From positions 1 to 17,126 of the forward strand of contig JBKEDE010000027.1 of NCBI GenBank assembly GCA_047975265.1: DNA of 17,126 nt, in the 5' to 3' direction. This stretch comes from UJ101 sp047975265 (GTDB taxonomy: Bacteria; Bacteroidota; Bacteroidia; Flavobacteriales; UJ101). Within the stretch, counting starts at the first letter, position 1; each line of letters opens with the position of its first letter. This document shows, piece by piece, positions 1 through 6,987 of the stretch. Position numbers and translations under genes: made by a program. The notes beneath the pieces were generated by a model. It saw only the letters and a list, made by a program, of their open reading frames with translations, did no database searches and was not told where the DNA came from.

Positions 1-179
1 AAACTTCTAAACAACTGTAATTCAGTATTAATAGACATATATTCTGCTGTAAGATTTAGGGCAACTAATTCCATATTACTCATTTTTGGTTTTCTAATTT
101 GAGTAAAACTATCAATATCGTTACAAGTATTTTTAAGATTATTCAAAATAATTTCGTAATTTTCAATCAGATTGTTCAT
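1..179 (-). mobile_element. IS982-family transposase, N-terminal part (cut by window edge)
   Basis: This minus-strand reading frame starts with ATG at 179 and stays open to base 1, giving 59 codons. It begins MNNLIENYEIILNNLK. About 20 residues later comes an ELVALNLTAEYMSINTELQLF stretch, the usual N-terminus of IS982-family DDE transposases, which runs as aliphatic-ALNLTAEYM-acidic-xxLF. Only the N-terminal helical region is inside the window, so the DDE catalytic triad cannot be seen. I cannot tell whether the element is intact. The gene has its own promoter-like signal upstream (205-235). The assignment rests on recognising the N-terminal motif; an unrelated protein sharing it is unlikely. 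Confidence 0.8.
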
Positions 180-204
180 GATATTTAATTGTTTGAAAGT
201 CAAA

Positions 205-235
205 TAAATATACGATTTTTTAATCACTTGAACAA
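205..235 (-). promoter_or_regulatory. Putative promoter of the IS982 transposase
   Basis: Reading the minus strand, TTG (235-233) is followed by 20 bases and then TATATTTA (212-205). This is one mismatch from the Bacteroidetes TAnnTTTG -7 element and sits about 25 bases before the transposase ATG. Spacing and order fit the Bacteroidetes primary sigma factor consensus. Confidence 0.5.
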
Positions 236-245
236 TCTTTTTTTA

Positions 246-263
246 AATGCACAACAGGTGTTA
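246..263. repeat. Candidate terminus of the IS982 element
   Basis: AAATGCACAACAGGTGTT lies 67-84 bases upstream of the transposase start, a normal distance between an IS982 transposase ATG and the element end. It directly precedes the promoter region of the next gene. The matching inverted repeat would lie outside the window, so the boundary is inferred from position only. Confidence 0.25.
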
Positions 264-276
264 TTAAAAAAAACAT

Positions 277-284
277 TACCTTTG
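277..284 (+). promoter_or_regulatory. -7 element of the outer-membrane beta-barrel gene
   Basis: TACCTTTG matches the Bacteroidetes TAnnTTTG element and lies 33 bases before the ATG at 318. No TTG is seen at the expected -33 distance. That position falls in or next to the presumed IS982 end, so the original -33 box may have been replaced. Confidence 0.45.
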
Positions 285-317
285 CCCTAACATTTAATTA
301 TAAATTTTATAGACGAA

Positions 318-878
318 ATGAAAAAATTATTATTTACTGTGGTTACAGTTCTGTGTTTTATGAGCACTCAAGCTCAAGAGGTTAGATTTGGTGCTAAAGC
401 TGGTTTAAACCTTGCTAATGTGACAGGTGAGCAAAATACCAAAATAAAAGCAGGTCTTCTTGCGGGTGTTCTCGCTGAAATTAAATTTTCTGATCAACTT
501 GCTTTACAACCTGAGATTGTGTACTCTTCTCAAGGTGCTAAATCGGATAACTCTGATTCTACTTTGAGACTGAACTATTTGAATATTCCTTTAATGGCTA
601 AGTTTTATCCTATGGAACGACTGAGTCTTCAGGCAGGACCTCAAATCGGTTTTTTAATGGGGGCTAAAGCTAAAACTCCCTTTTCAACAACGGATGTGAA
701 AGATAATTGTAAATCGGTGGATTTTAGTTTAAATCTTGGATTGGGTTATGACTTTACCGAAAATATTTTTGCTGATGCTCGTTACAACATAGGGTTAAGT
801 AATTTTAATGATGTAAAAACCAATACAGAAAAATATCGTAACAGTGTTATCCAATTTTCTGTTGGGTACAAATTCTAA
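318..878 (+). CDS. Outer-membrane beta-barrel protein (PorT-like family)
   Basis: This is a predicted secreted 186-residue outer-membrane protein. Residues 1-19 form a Sec signal peptide (MKKLLF, a hydrophobic core, then STQAQ). The mature part opens with a FGAKAGLNLANV stretch, typical of the Bacteroidetes 'outer membrane protein beta-barrel' family related to PorT. The rest alternates short amphipathic strands (for example LALQPEIVYSSQG, SLQAGPQIGFLMG, FSLNLGLGYDF, IQFSVGYKF). It ends in an aromatic residue, as expected for BamA-dependent barrels, and the length suits an eight-stranded barrel. The ligand or function is unknown; many family members are generic small barrels, and I do not claim it is PorT of the type IX secretion system. 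It lies just downstream of an IS982 end and is closed by a strong terminator, so it is probably monocistronic. Confidence 0.85.
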   Translation: MKKLLFTVVTVLCFMSTQAQEVRFGAKAGLNLANVTGEQNTKIKAGLLAGVLAEIKFSDQLALQPEIVYSSQGAKSDNSDSTLRLNYLNIPLMAKFYPMERLSLQAGPQIGFLMGAKAKTPFSTTDVKDNCKSVDFSLNLGLGYDFTENIFADARYNIGLSNFNDVKTNTEKYRNSVIQFSVGYKF

Positions 879-896
879 ATTAACGCTTTTAGAAAT

Positions 897-928
897 AAAA
901 AAAATCCCGAATATTCGGGATTTTTTTA
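897..928. terminator. Bidirectional rho-independent terminator
   Basis: A perfect 24-base palindrome (901-924, core TCCCGAATATTCGGGA) is flanked by an A run on the left and a seven-T run on the right. It lies 18 bases after the beta-barrel stop codon and 26 bases beyond the end of the convergent methyltransferase gene, so it can serve both strands. Confidence 0.9.
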
Positions 929-953
929 TTGAATGAAAATGCCTACCCCTACT

Positions 954-1685
954 TTAACTCTTTCTTCTAAATTCACTTAAAATAATCGAAGTTGCCACGG
1001 CTACATTTAAGCTTTCCGGCGTTTTTTTTCCAAAGGAAGGAATGGTTATTTTTTTGTTTATAAAACGTTCTATTTCTTTTGAAATACCGTTGGCTTCATT
1101 TCCCATAACAATGATGCCTGTATCAGGCAAGTTTTTTTTATAGATATTTTCTCCTGCCAAAAATGCCCCAAAAATGGTTTGAGAACTGTTTTCTAAAAAA
1201 ACGTTCAAATCGGTATAATAGACTTCTACCCGAGTAAAAGAGCCCATAGTTGCCTGTATTACTTTTGGATTGTAAACATCTGCCGTATGTTCAGAACAAA
1301 TAATTTTATTAATACCAAACCAATCTGCCAAACGAATAATCGTCCCTAAATTGCCCGGGTCGTTTACTCCATCTAATGCTACAATTAATTCATCATCCGT
1401 AATAGAGAGAGGCTTCTGTTCTATTTTACATAACGCCAAAACACCTTGAGGTGCTTTTAAATTACTTACCTTTTTTAAATGGTTTTCTGAAATAATATAT
1501 TTTTCAAAATCGCCTGTAAACTCATTTTTATAGGTTTCCAAACAAAAAATTTTATCAACCTGAACCGTACTTTTCAAAACTTCTTTTACCGATTTAACCC
1601 CCTCTACTACAAATAATTTATGTAGATTTCGGAACTTTTTACGTTTTAACGATTGAATAAGTTTGGAATGATTTTTTGTTAGCAT
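954..1685 (-). CDS. TrmH/SpoU-family RNA 2'-O-ribose methyltransferase
   Basis: This 243-residue S-adenosylmethionine-dependent enzyme is predicted to methylate a ribose 2'-OH in rRNA or tRNA in the cytoplasm. Residues 1-90 form the SpoU substrate-binding domain (KFRNLHKLFVVEGVKSVKEVL). Residues 100-241 are the knotted SPOUT catalytic domain with all three motifs. Motif 1 is DGVNDPGNLGTIIR at 105-118, with Asn112 and the catalytic-type Arg118. Motif 2 is IIVMGNEANGIS at 191-202. Motif 3, at 215-241, holds the ESLNVAVATSI stretch. The domain order resembles RlmB and other 23S rRNA methyltransferases, but the target nucleotide cannot be deduced. It diverges from the TamL gene with only 22 bases between starts and converges on the beta-barrel gene across a shared terminator. 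Confidence 0.9.
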   Translation of the reverse strand: MLTKNHSKLIQSLKRKKFRNLHKLFVVEGVKSVKEVLKSTVQVDKIFCLETYKNEFTGDFEKYIISENHLKKVSNLKAPQGVLALCKIEQKPLSITDDELIVALDGVNDPGNLGTIIRLADWFGINKIICSEHTADVYNPKVIQATMGSFTRVEVYYTDLNVFLENSSQTIFGAFLAGENIYKKNLPDTGIIVMGNEANGISKEIERFINKKITIPSFGKKTPESLNVAVATSIILSEFRRKS

Positions 1686-1692
1686 ATATTTG
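1663..1692 (+). promoter_or_regulatory. Promoter of the tamL-like gene
   Basis: TTG (1663-1665), 19 bases, then TATATTTG (1685-1692) is a full match to the Bacteroidetes consensus. The -33 box lies inside the first codons of the divergent methyltransferase gene and the -7 box overlaps its start codon. Transcription would begin near 1697-1700, only about 10 bases before the TTG start codon at 1708. Confidence 0.75.
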
Positions 1693-1707
1693 TAAATAAA
1701 TCTAAAA

Positions 1708-4296
1708 TTGACACAATTTAGAACAAAAATAACATTATTGATACTGCTTTTTTTTATTTTTTCATGTTCTTCTACGAAAAAAATACAAGAAGGCGATTAT
1801 CTTTTATCCAAGAATGTTATTAAAGAAGATGGCTCAAAACTGCTCGGAGGTGATGCTTACAACAGTATTTTTCAAAAAACCAATAAAAAAGTTTTTTTCT
1901 TTTTCCCCTTTGGGTTGTGGTTTTACAATTCTACCAATAAAGATCTCCAACCGGCATTGGAAGATTGGTATAAAATTGATAATAGAACGGAAAAAGATTT
2001 AGATTCTTTACTCATAAAAACCGATTCTTTATACCAATGGACTCAGGCTGAAAGACCTTTTTTCTTTAAAAGTCTTATTATGCTTCGCAATAAATTTTTA
2101 GTACGGAACCAAGCATTACCCGAATTGATTGATTCTACGTTTACTCATAAATCGGAACGTACATTAAAAAATTATTACGGTTTTAAAGAAGGTTATTTAG
2201 ATGCAGAAGTTACCAGTGAAACCCGTATTTATCCTAATAAAAAGAAAGCTGAAGTTATTTATCACGTAACCAAAGGAAAGCCTTATATTATTGACTCGTT
2301 GTTGTATTTTATAAAAGATGAAAAAATTAAAGAACTTTACTTAAAAAATTTAGAGCAATCTTTTTTAAAAAAGGGACAAAATTTCAGTGAAGATCATTTT
2401 TCGGAAGAACAAAACCGCATTGTTAAATTAATGAAAAACAACGGGTATTATTATTTTCAATCCGGAAATGTCCGCATGGAAGTTGACTCGGTAAATTTAG
2501 GCAATAAAAGATTAATCGGCGTAATTAATATTGGTCCTGCCAAGGCAGATTCTTTAGATAATTACAATAAAGTTTATACGCTTTCAAAAGTTAATATTGT
2601 ATCCGATCATTCCGGTTTAAAAGGTTATAATCTACCTGAAAAAGAACCCATTTATCACAGAGGTTATGATATTCTAAGTCATGATTATTTGAATTACAAA
2701 CCCAGAGTTTTTACTGATATTACAACTGTTGAAACCGATTCTATTTACAGATTACAAAATGATATTCTTACCAAAAATAATTTTAATAGTTTAAGAAATT
2801 TTCAAACCCCCGAAATCCGTTACCAACTTGACACTATTTCAAACGGTAACCATTTAATATCCAACATTTTTCTTACCCCTCAAAAAAAATACGGATTGGA
2901 TTTAAGTTTTGACACCTTTGCTTCCAATTATTTAACCATTGGTTTTTCTCCCAACATATCGTTATTATCAAGAAATATTTTCGGAGGTGCTGAAAATTTG
3001 GAGTTATCGTTAAAACTAATGGGCGGTACTGTTGCCAATATTGATAATGCTTCCGGATTTGCAATGGAAGCCTCTGTTGGAGGAAAATTAACCTTTCCTC
3101 GTTTTATTATTCCTTTTAAAAATACAGAAGGAATGCTTTCTAAAACAGCCAATCCGAAAACCAATATTAATCTCTCAGCCACTTGGCAAAATAATATTGG
3201 AATTGGAAAAGTAGGATTATCCAACATTATTGATTACACTTGGAATTCCAGTAATACGGTTTCTCATAAAATCGAACTATCCAATATCCAATACATTCAA
3301 AATTTGAATAAAGAAAACTATTTCGATCTTTATACCAGTGATCGTGCCATTCGTGATGCTCAATATAACAATTACTTTAATTTTCGTGTAGGTATAGCCA
3401 CAGAATACAACGATGGAAATATTTCAGATGATCTGATGTCTTTGGTCATCATGCGAGATTGGGAATTTAGGAACTCTCCCTATTACAACCAGACCGTTTA
3501 TGATGATTATGTAGATATGATACAACGTCAAAGGCGTATTACGGAGGATGTACTCATCAACTCTTCTTCTTACACTTTTGAGTATGATGGAAGACGTGAT
3601 AATTCCAAAAAAAATCCTATTTATTTTAGAGGAAGAATAGAAGCTGCAGGAAATACCTTGAATCTGTTAGACCAAGCTTTTCATTTTAAACCCATAGAAG
3701 ATGCTATTATTTATAAAAACTCCATATTAGGTATCGGTTATGCTCAATTTTTAAAATTTGATTTTGATACACGGAAATACTGGAATCTGAGTAAAAAAAA
3801 TAAATTGGCAGCCCGCCTTTTGCTGGGATTTACTTACCCTTATGGAAATGCTGGTTCAGCACCTTTTAGCAGAACTTATTTTGCAGGAGGGTCAAATGAC
3901 ATCAGAGCATGGAGAGCTTATGAATTGGGACCGGGTGAAAGCAACTACGGAAGCCAAAGTTTTTCTACCGAACATTTAAAAATAACCACCAGTTTTGAAT
4001 GGAGAAGAAAATTAAGTAACAGCATAAACGGAGCATTATTTGTCGATGCCGGAAATATTTGGGCAATTAGCGACAATGCCCGCCCTGAATCTTTATTCCG
4101 ATTGGATTCTTTTTACAAACAAATTGCCATTGGGTCCGGTTTTGGATTACGTTACGATATGGGATACGACATTGTACTCCGATTGGATTTAGCCTACAAA
4201 ATACATGACCCCAATCAAATTCAGGGTAAACGATGGTTCAACGATTTTAAAATTTGGAATCCTAATTTGAATATTGGTATTGGATATCCATTTTAA
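1708..4296 (+). CDS. tamL: BamA/TamA-family outer-membrane lipoprotein (TamL-like)
   Basis: This 862-residue Omp85-family protein is predicted to help insert or export proteins at the outer membrane; in Bacteroidetes the TamA counterpart is a lipoprotein called TamL. Residues 1-19 are a signal peptide ending in a lipobox (IFSC, lipidated Cys20). A periplasmic POTRA-like region follows to about residue 390. The C-terminal barrel (Bac_surface_Ag domain) carries the conserved GGSNDIRAWRAYELGPGE segment near residues 726-743 and a GNIWAI strand, and it ends in GIGYPF with a terminal Phe. The first in-frame ATG is more than 100 codons in. An in-frame stop at 1693-1695 blocks upstream starts, so translation must begin at a non-ATG codon, most simply TTG at 1708, which yields a good lipoprotein signal. 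No TamB gene is seen nearby. The TamL rather than BamA call rests on the lipobox. Confidence 0.85.
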   Translation: MTQFRTKITLLILLFFIFSCSSTKKIQEGDYLLSKNVIKEDGSKLLGGDAYNSIFQKTNKKVFFFFPFGLWFYNSTNKDLQPALEDWYKIDNRTEKDLDSLLIKTDSLYQWTQAERPFFFKSLIMLRNKFLVRNQALPELIDSTFTHKSERTLKNYYGFKEGYLDAEVTSETRIYPNKKKAEVIYHVTKGKPYIIDSLLYFIKDEKIKELYLKNLEQSFLKKGQNFSEDHFSEEQNRIVKLMKNNGYYYFQSGNVRMEVDSVNLGNKRLIGVINIGPAKADSLDNYNKVYTLSKVNIVSDHSGLKGYNLPEKEPIYHRGYDILSHDYLNYKPRVFTDITTVETDSIYRLQNDILTKNNFNSLRNFQTPEIRYQLDTISNGNHLISNIFLTPQKKYGLDLSFDTFASNYLTIGFSPNISLLSRNIFGGAENLELSLKLMGGTVANIDNASGFAMEASVGGKLTFPRFIIPFKNTEGMLSKTANPKTNINLSATWQNNIGIGKVGLSNIIDYTWNSSNTVSHKIELSNIQYIQNLNKENYFDLYTSDRAIRDAQYNNYFNFRVGIATEYNDGNISDDLMSLVIMRDWEFRNSPYYNQTVYDDYVDMIQRQRRITEDVLINSSSYTFEYDGRRDNSKKNPIYFRGRIEAAGNTLNLLDQAFHFKPIEDAIIYKNSILGIGYAQFLKFDFDTRKYWNLSKKNKLAARLLLGFTYPYGNAGSAPFSRTYFAGGSNDIRAWRAYELGPGESNYGSQSFSTEHLKITTSFEWRRKLSNSINGALFVDAGNIWAISDNARPESLFRLDSFYKQIAIGSGFGLRYDMGYDIVLRLDLAYKIHDPNQIQGKRWFNDFKIWNPNLNIGIGYPF
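1724..1731 (-). promoter_or_regulatory. Possible -7 element of the methyltransferase gene
   Basis: On the minus strand these bases read TATTTTTG (TAnnTTTG), 38 bases before the methyltransferase ATG and inside the first codons of tamL. No clear TTG is found at the -33 position. Confidence 0.35.
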
Positions 4297-4310
4297 AAAC
4301 CGTATATTTG
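4280..4310 (+). promoter_or_regulatory. Promoter of the fructose-bisphosphate aldolase gene
   Basis: TTG (4280-4282), 20 bases, then TATATTTG (4303-4310) is a consensus Bacteroidetes promoter. The -33 box lies in the last codons of tamL and the -7 box seven bases after its stop, giving a leader of about 28 bases for the aldolase. Confidence 0.75.
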
Positions 4311-4345
4311 TTACAATAAATTATTGACCTTTTAAAATAAAAAAA

Positions 4346-5419
4346 ATGAATAGAAAGTTTGCTCCCGGTGTTGCTACCGGAGATTTGGTTCAAGAAATCT
4401 TCAAAGATGCAAAAAAGAATGGTTATATGTTACCGGCAGTTAATGTTGTCGGTTCCAATACAATAAACGCCGTTTTAGAAACAACGGCAGAATTAAATTC
4501 ACCTGTTATTATTCAATTTTCAAACGGAGGAGCCGTTTTCAATGCCGGAAAAGGATTATCCAACGAAAACCAACAAGCAGCTATTTTAGGTGCAATAACC
4601 GGAGCAAAACATATTCATGACTTAGCTGAGGCATACGGTGTAACTGTAATTATTCATACAGATCATTGTGCTAAAAAATTATTACCTTGGATCGACGGAT
4701 TGTTAGATGCTTCTGAAAAGTGGTATGCACAAACAGGAAAACCTTTATTTTCTTCTCATATGATTGATTTATCTGAAGAGCCTTTAAAAGAAAATATTGC
4801 CATTTGTAAAACCTATCTAGAACGTATGGCAAAAATGGATATGACTTTAGAGATTGAATTAGGAATTACCGGAGGTGAAGAAGACGGTGTAGATAACACG
4901 AATGTGGACGACTCAAAATTATATACACAACCGGAAGAAGTAGCTTATGCTTACGAAGAACTTTCTAAAATTTCTCATCGTTTTACCATTGCAGCAGCTT
5001 TTGGCAATGTTCATGGTGTTTATAAACCTGGAAATGTTGTTTTAACACCTAAAATCTTAGATAATTCTCAAAAATACATTCAAGAAAAATACGGAACGGA
5101 AGAAAAACCCGTTGATTTTGTATTTCACGGAGGTTCGGGTTCTGAATTAGAAAAAATTCATGAGGCTATCAGTTATGGAGCAATTAAGATGAATATTGAT
5201 ACCGATTTACAATATGCTTTTACAGAAGGTATTCGTGATTATATGTTTGAGAAAAAAGAATTCGTTTCTTCTCAATTAGGAAATCCGGACGGACCGGAAG
5301 AACCCAATAAAAAGTATTACGATCCTCGCAGGTGGCTTCGCTTGGGTGAAGAAACCTTTAAAAAACGTTTGAAGATTGCTTTTGAAGATTTAAAAAATGT
5401 GAATACTTTATTAGGATAG
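4346..5419 (+). CDS. fbaA: Class II fructose-bisphosphate aldolase
   Basis: This zinc-dependent enzyme of glycolysis and gluconeogenesis reversibly cleaves fructose 1,6-bisphosphate to dihydroxyacetone phosphate and glyceraldehyde 3-phosphate in the cytoplasm. At 357 residues it matches class IIA enzymes such as E. coli FbaA (359). Visible active-site features are HTDH at 104-107 (Asp106 acid/base, zinc ligand His107), LEIELGITGGEEDGVDN around 168-184, the zinc ligand His223 in GNVHGVYKPGN, and the zinc and phosphate-binding HGGSGS at 261-266. KMNIDTD follows at 281-287, and the NKKYYDPRRWLR stretch near 321-332 is typical of this subclass. No key residue is missing. A dedicated promoter separates it from tamL 49 bases upstream. 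Confidence 0.97.
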   Translation: MNRKFAPGVATGDLVQEIFKDAKKNGYMLPAVNVVGSNTINAVLETTAELNSPVIIQFSNGGAVFNAGKGLSNENQQAAILGAITGAKHIHDLAEAYGVTVIIHTDHCAKKLLPWIDGLLDASEKWYAQTGKPLFSSHMIDLSEEPLKENIAICKTYLERMAKMDMTLEIELGITGGEEDGVDNTNVDDSKLYTQPEEVAYAYEELSKISHRFTIAAAFGNVHGVYKPGNVVLTPKILDNSQKYIQEKYGTEEKPVDFVFHGGSGSELEKIHEAISYGAIKMNIDTDLQYAFTEGIRDYMFEKKEFVSSQLGNPDGPEEPNKKYYDPRRWLRLGEETFKKRLKIAFEDLKNVNTLLG

Positions 5420-5495
5420 CAGAAATTACATTTATATGTTTCCAATAATAAAATTTTACTCCTATTTTAACAAAAAATTAAAGGTTAAAAAGTAT

Positions 5496-5532
5496 TATAT
5501 TTGATTTGAATCCATTAAATTTATTAACTTTG
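5496..5532 (+). promoter_or_regulatory. Two overlapping promoter signals before the OmpA-like lipoprotein gene
   Basis: TATATTTG (5496-5503) and TAACTTTG (5525-5532) both match the TAnnTTTG element. The downstream one has a TTG at 5501-5503 (spacer 21 bases), which is itself the end of the upstream -7 box. The upstream one lacks a clear -33 TTG. The downstream promoter would give a leader of about 25 bases to the ATG at 5564. Confidence 0.55.
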
Positions 5533-5563
5533 GTAGATTATTAAAAATAAAAACAATCATAAA

Positions 5564-6424
5564 ATGAAGAAAATACTCGTTTTAAGTTCTCTTATCGGAT
5601 TAGTGCTGACTTCTTGTGTCAGCAAAAAAGAATTTGATACATTAAATGGAAAATACACCAAAGCACTCGATGAATTAGGGGTGTATGAAGGACGTTTACA
5701 AGAATGTAATTCTTTAAAATCCGGATTGGAATCTAAAAATTCTGCTTTAAATTCACAAATATCTTCTTTAGAAGGAAATATTGCTACATTGCAAAAATCA
5801 TTAGAAAGTTGTGTAAGTTTAAACCAGCAAGGAAATACCAATATTAGTAAGCTGATAGATGAAATTAACTCTTCAAACAGCTACATAAAAGATTTGATTG
5901 CTCAGAATCAAAAGCAAGATTCGCTAAACAAGGCTTTGAGCGGACGTTTAAAGCGTTCATTGGATGATGTAAATGATCAAGACGTACAAATCCAAGTAAA
6001 AAAAGGCGTTGTTTTTATCTCCTTATCAGACAAGATGTTATTTAAATCAGGGAAGTATGAAATCAATACTCAGGCTGCAACCGTTTTGGCTAAAATTGGA
6101 AAAGTAGTAAACGATTACAAAGATTATGACATTCTAATAGAAGGACATACAGATAATGTTCCTATTTCTACTCAATTTATTAAAGATAATTGGGATTTGT
6201 CAGCAATGAGAGCTACAGCTATTGCACGTTATTTACAGAACGATTTACAAATTAATCCTGCAAGAATTACTGCCGGTGCACGTTCTGAATATGTACCTAA
6301 AGCCTCTAACTTAACTCCTGAAGGGCGTTCTATCAACCGAAGAACAGAAATTATTATCCTTCCAAAGTTAGAAGAATTTATGAAGTTGATGGATATTCAG
6401 GCAAAAAGTGTTCAAAAGAAATAA
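5564..6424 (+). CDS. OmpA/MotB-like peptidoglycan-binding lipoprotein
   Basis: This 286-residue outer-membrane lipoprotein is predicted to tether the envelope to peptidoglycan. The signal peptide ends in the lipobox LTSC (Cys18). Residues 20 to about 125 are hydrophilic with heptad-like spacing (SLKSGLESKNSALNSQISSL) and should form a coiled-coil spacer. Residues 150-265 are the OmpA C-terminal domain. Its landmarks are LFKSGKYEIN, LIEGHTDNVP (191-200), NWDLSAMRA (209-217, with Asp211 and Arg217 at the diaminopimelate-contacting positions), ITAGARSEYVP, and the GRSINRRTEIIILP ending. The LSAMRA form is shared with MotB proteins, but no flagellar gene or transmembrane stator segment is present, so a structural role is likelier. 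Two promoter signals precede it and a strong hairpin follows, so it is probably transcribed alone. Confidence 0.9.
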   Translation: MKKILVLSSLIGLVLTSCVSKKEFDTLNGKYTKALDELGVYEGRLQECNSLKSGLESKNSALNSQISSLEGNIATLQKSLESCVSLNQQGNTNISKLIDEINSSNSYIKDLIAQNQKQDSLNKALSGRLKRSLDDVNDQDVQIQVKKGVVFISLSDKMLFKSGKYEINTQAATVLAKIGKVVNDYKDYDILIEGHTDNVPISTQFIKDNWDLSAMRATAIARYLQNDLQINPARITAGARSEYVPKASNLTPEGRSINRRTEIIILPKLEEFMKLMDIQAKSVQKK

Positions 6425-6428
6425 AGTT

Positions 6429-6461
6429 TTAAAAAAGCTGTCTAAAAAGACAGCTTTTTTA
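6429..6461 (+). terminator. Rho-independent terminator of the OmpA-like gene
   Basis: AGCTGTCT (6436-6443), a four-base loop, then AGACAGCT (6448-6455) followed by a T run, with A/T pairs extending the stem outward. It starts about five bases after the stop codon. Confidence 0.92.
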
Positions 6462-6542
6462 TTCAACGATGTGTTTTATCGTTACACCCTGCTTAAACTT
6501 CCTTTCATTGAGTAAAATCGGTTATTAATTTATTTCAATAAT

Positions 6543-6550
6543 TATTTTTG
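6543..6550 (+). promoter_or_regulatory. Possible -7 element of the small exported protein gene
   Basis: TATTTTTG matches TAnnTTTG and lies 26 bases before the ATG at 6577. There is no TTG at the usual -33 distance, so the promoter is weak or uses another sigma factor. Confidence 0.4.
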
Positions 6551-6576
6551 TAGCAAAATAAACTAAACTTTATAGT

Positions 6577-6933
6577 ATGGTTAATAAAATAATGTTTTTT
6601 GTCTTATCTATTCTTATTTCCTCCTCTTTTATGCTTAATTCAAAAACGCATTCATTAAATCTATCAGATTTAAATAGAAAATCTCCTGCATTAGTCATTA
6701 GTTGGAAAGAAAATAATTTATGGTATGCCTGCGGACCTATCCAATGTGTTAAAACAGGTAAAGAGACTGAGGAGAAAGCCTTAAACTATGTTTATAATAA
6801 TAAAAAAGACACTTTGAAATACATTGAAAAAAAAGATCCTTATAAAATTTACAGTTTACAACGACCTCTCAAAAACTACGATAAAGATATTCGAAGCCGT
6901 TTAAAACAATTAGGAATTTCTATTAGTTACTAA
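6577..6933 (+). CDS. Small predicted exported protein of unknown function
   Basis: I do not recognise this 118-residue protein. Residues 1 to about 22 (MVNKIMFFVLSILISSSFML) look like a Sec signal peptide or a single membrane anchor. The rest is hydrophilic and lysine-rich, with a central LWYACGPIQCVKTGKET stretch. Its two cysteines, five residues apart, could form a disulphide in the periplasm. It ends with a basic RSRLKQLGISISY tail. It sits alone between two hairpin terminators, so it is probably monocistronic. The ATG is the only start that yields the signal sequence, and codon usage looks like its neighbours. A real gene is likely from the intact frame, the promoter-like box and the following terminator, but no function can be given. 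Confidence 0.6.
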   Translation: MVNKIMFFVLSILISSSFMLNSKTHSLNLSDLNRKSPALVISWKENNLWYACGPIQCVKTGKETEEKALNYVYNNKKDTLKYIEKKDPYKIYSLQRPLKNYDKDIRSRLKQLGISISY

Positions 6934-6967
6934 AAAAAGCCTGATAAAAATGAGCAAGCTTTTTTAG
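6932..6967. terminator. Hairpin terminator between convergent genes
   Basis: An A-rich arm ending in AAAAAAAGC (6932-6940) pairs with GCTTTTTTAG (6958-6967) around an imperfect loop with one mismatch and extra TG/CA pairing. It follows the stop of the small exported gene and faces the end of gcvP, so it can act in both directions. Confidence 0.65.
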
Positions 6968-6987
6968 AATTTATGATGTTTTATATC

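Noticed and set aside
2928..3227. 99-codon minus-strand frame inside tamL
   Set aside because: Antisense shadow of the barrel-coding part of tamL; no promoter or family motif.
5564..6424. Flagellar stator protein MotB
   Set aside because: The NWDLSAMRA motif is MotB-like, but the N-terminus is a lipoprotein signal with a coiled coil, not a proton-channel membrane segment, and no flagellar genes are present.
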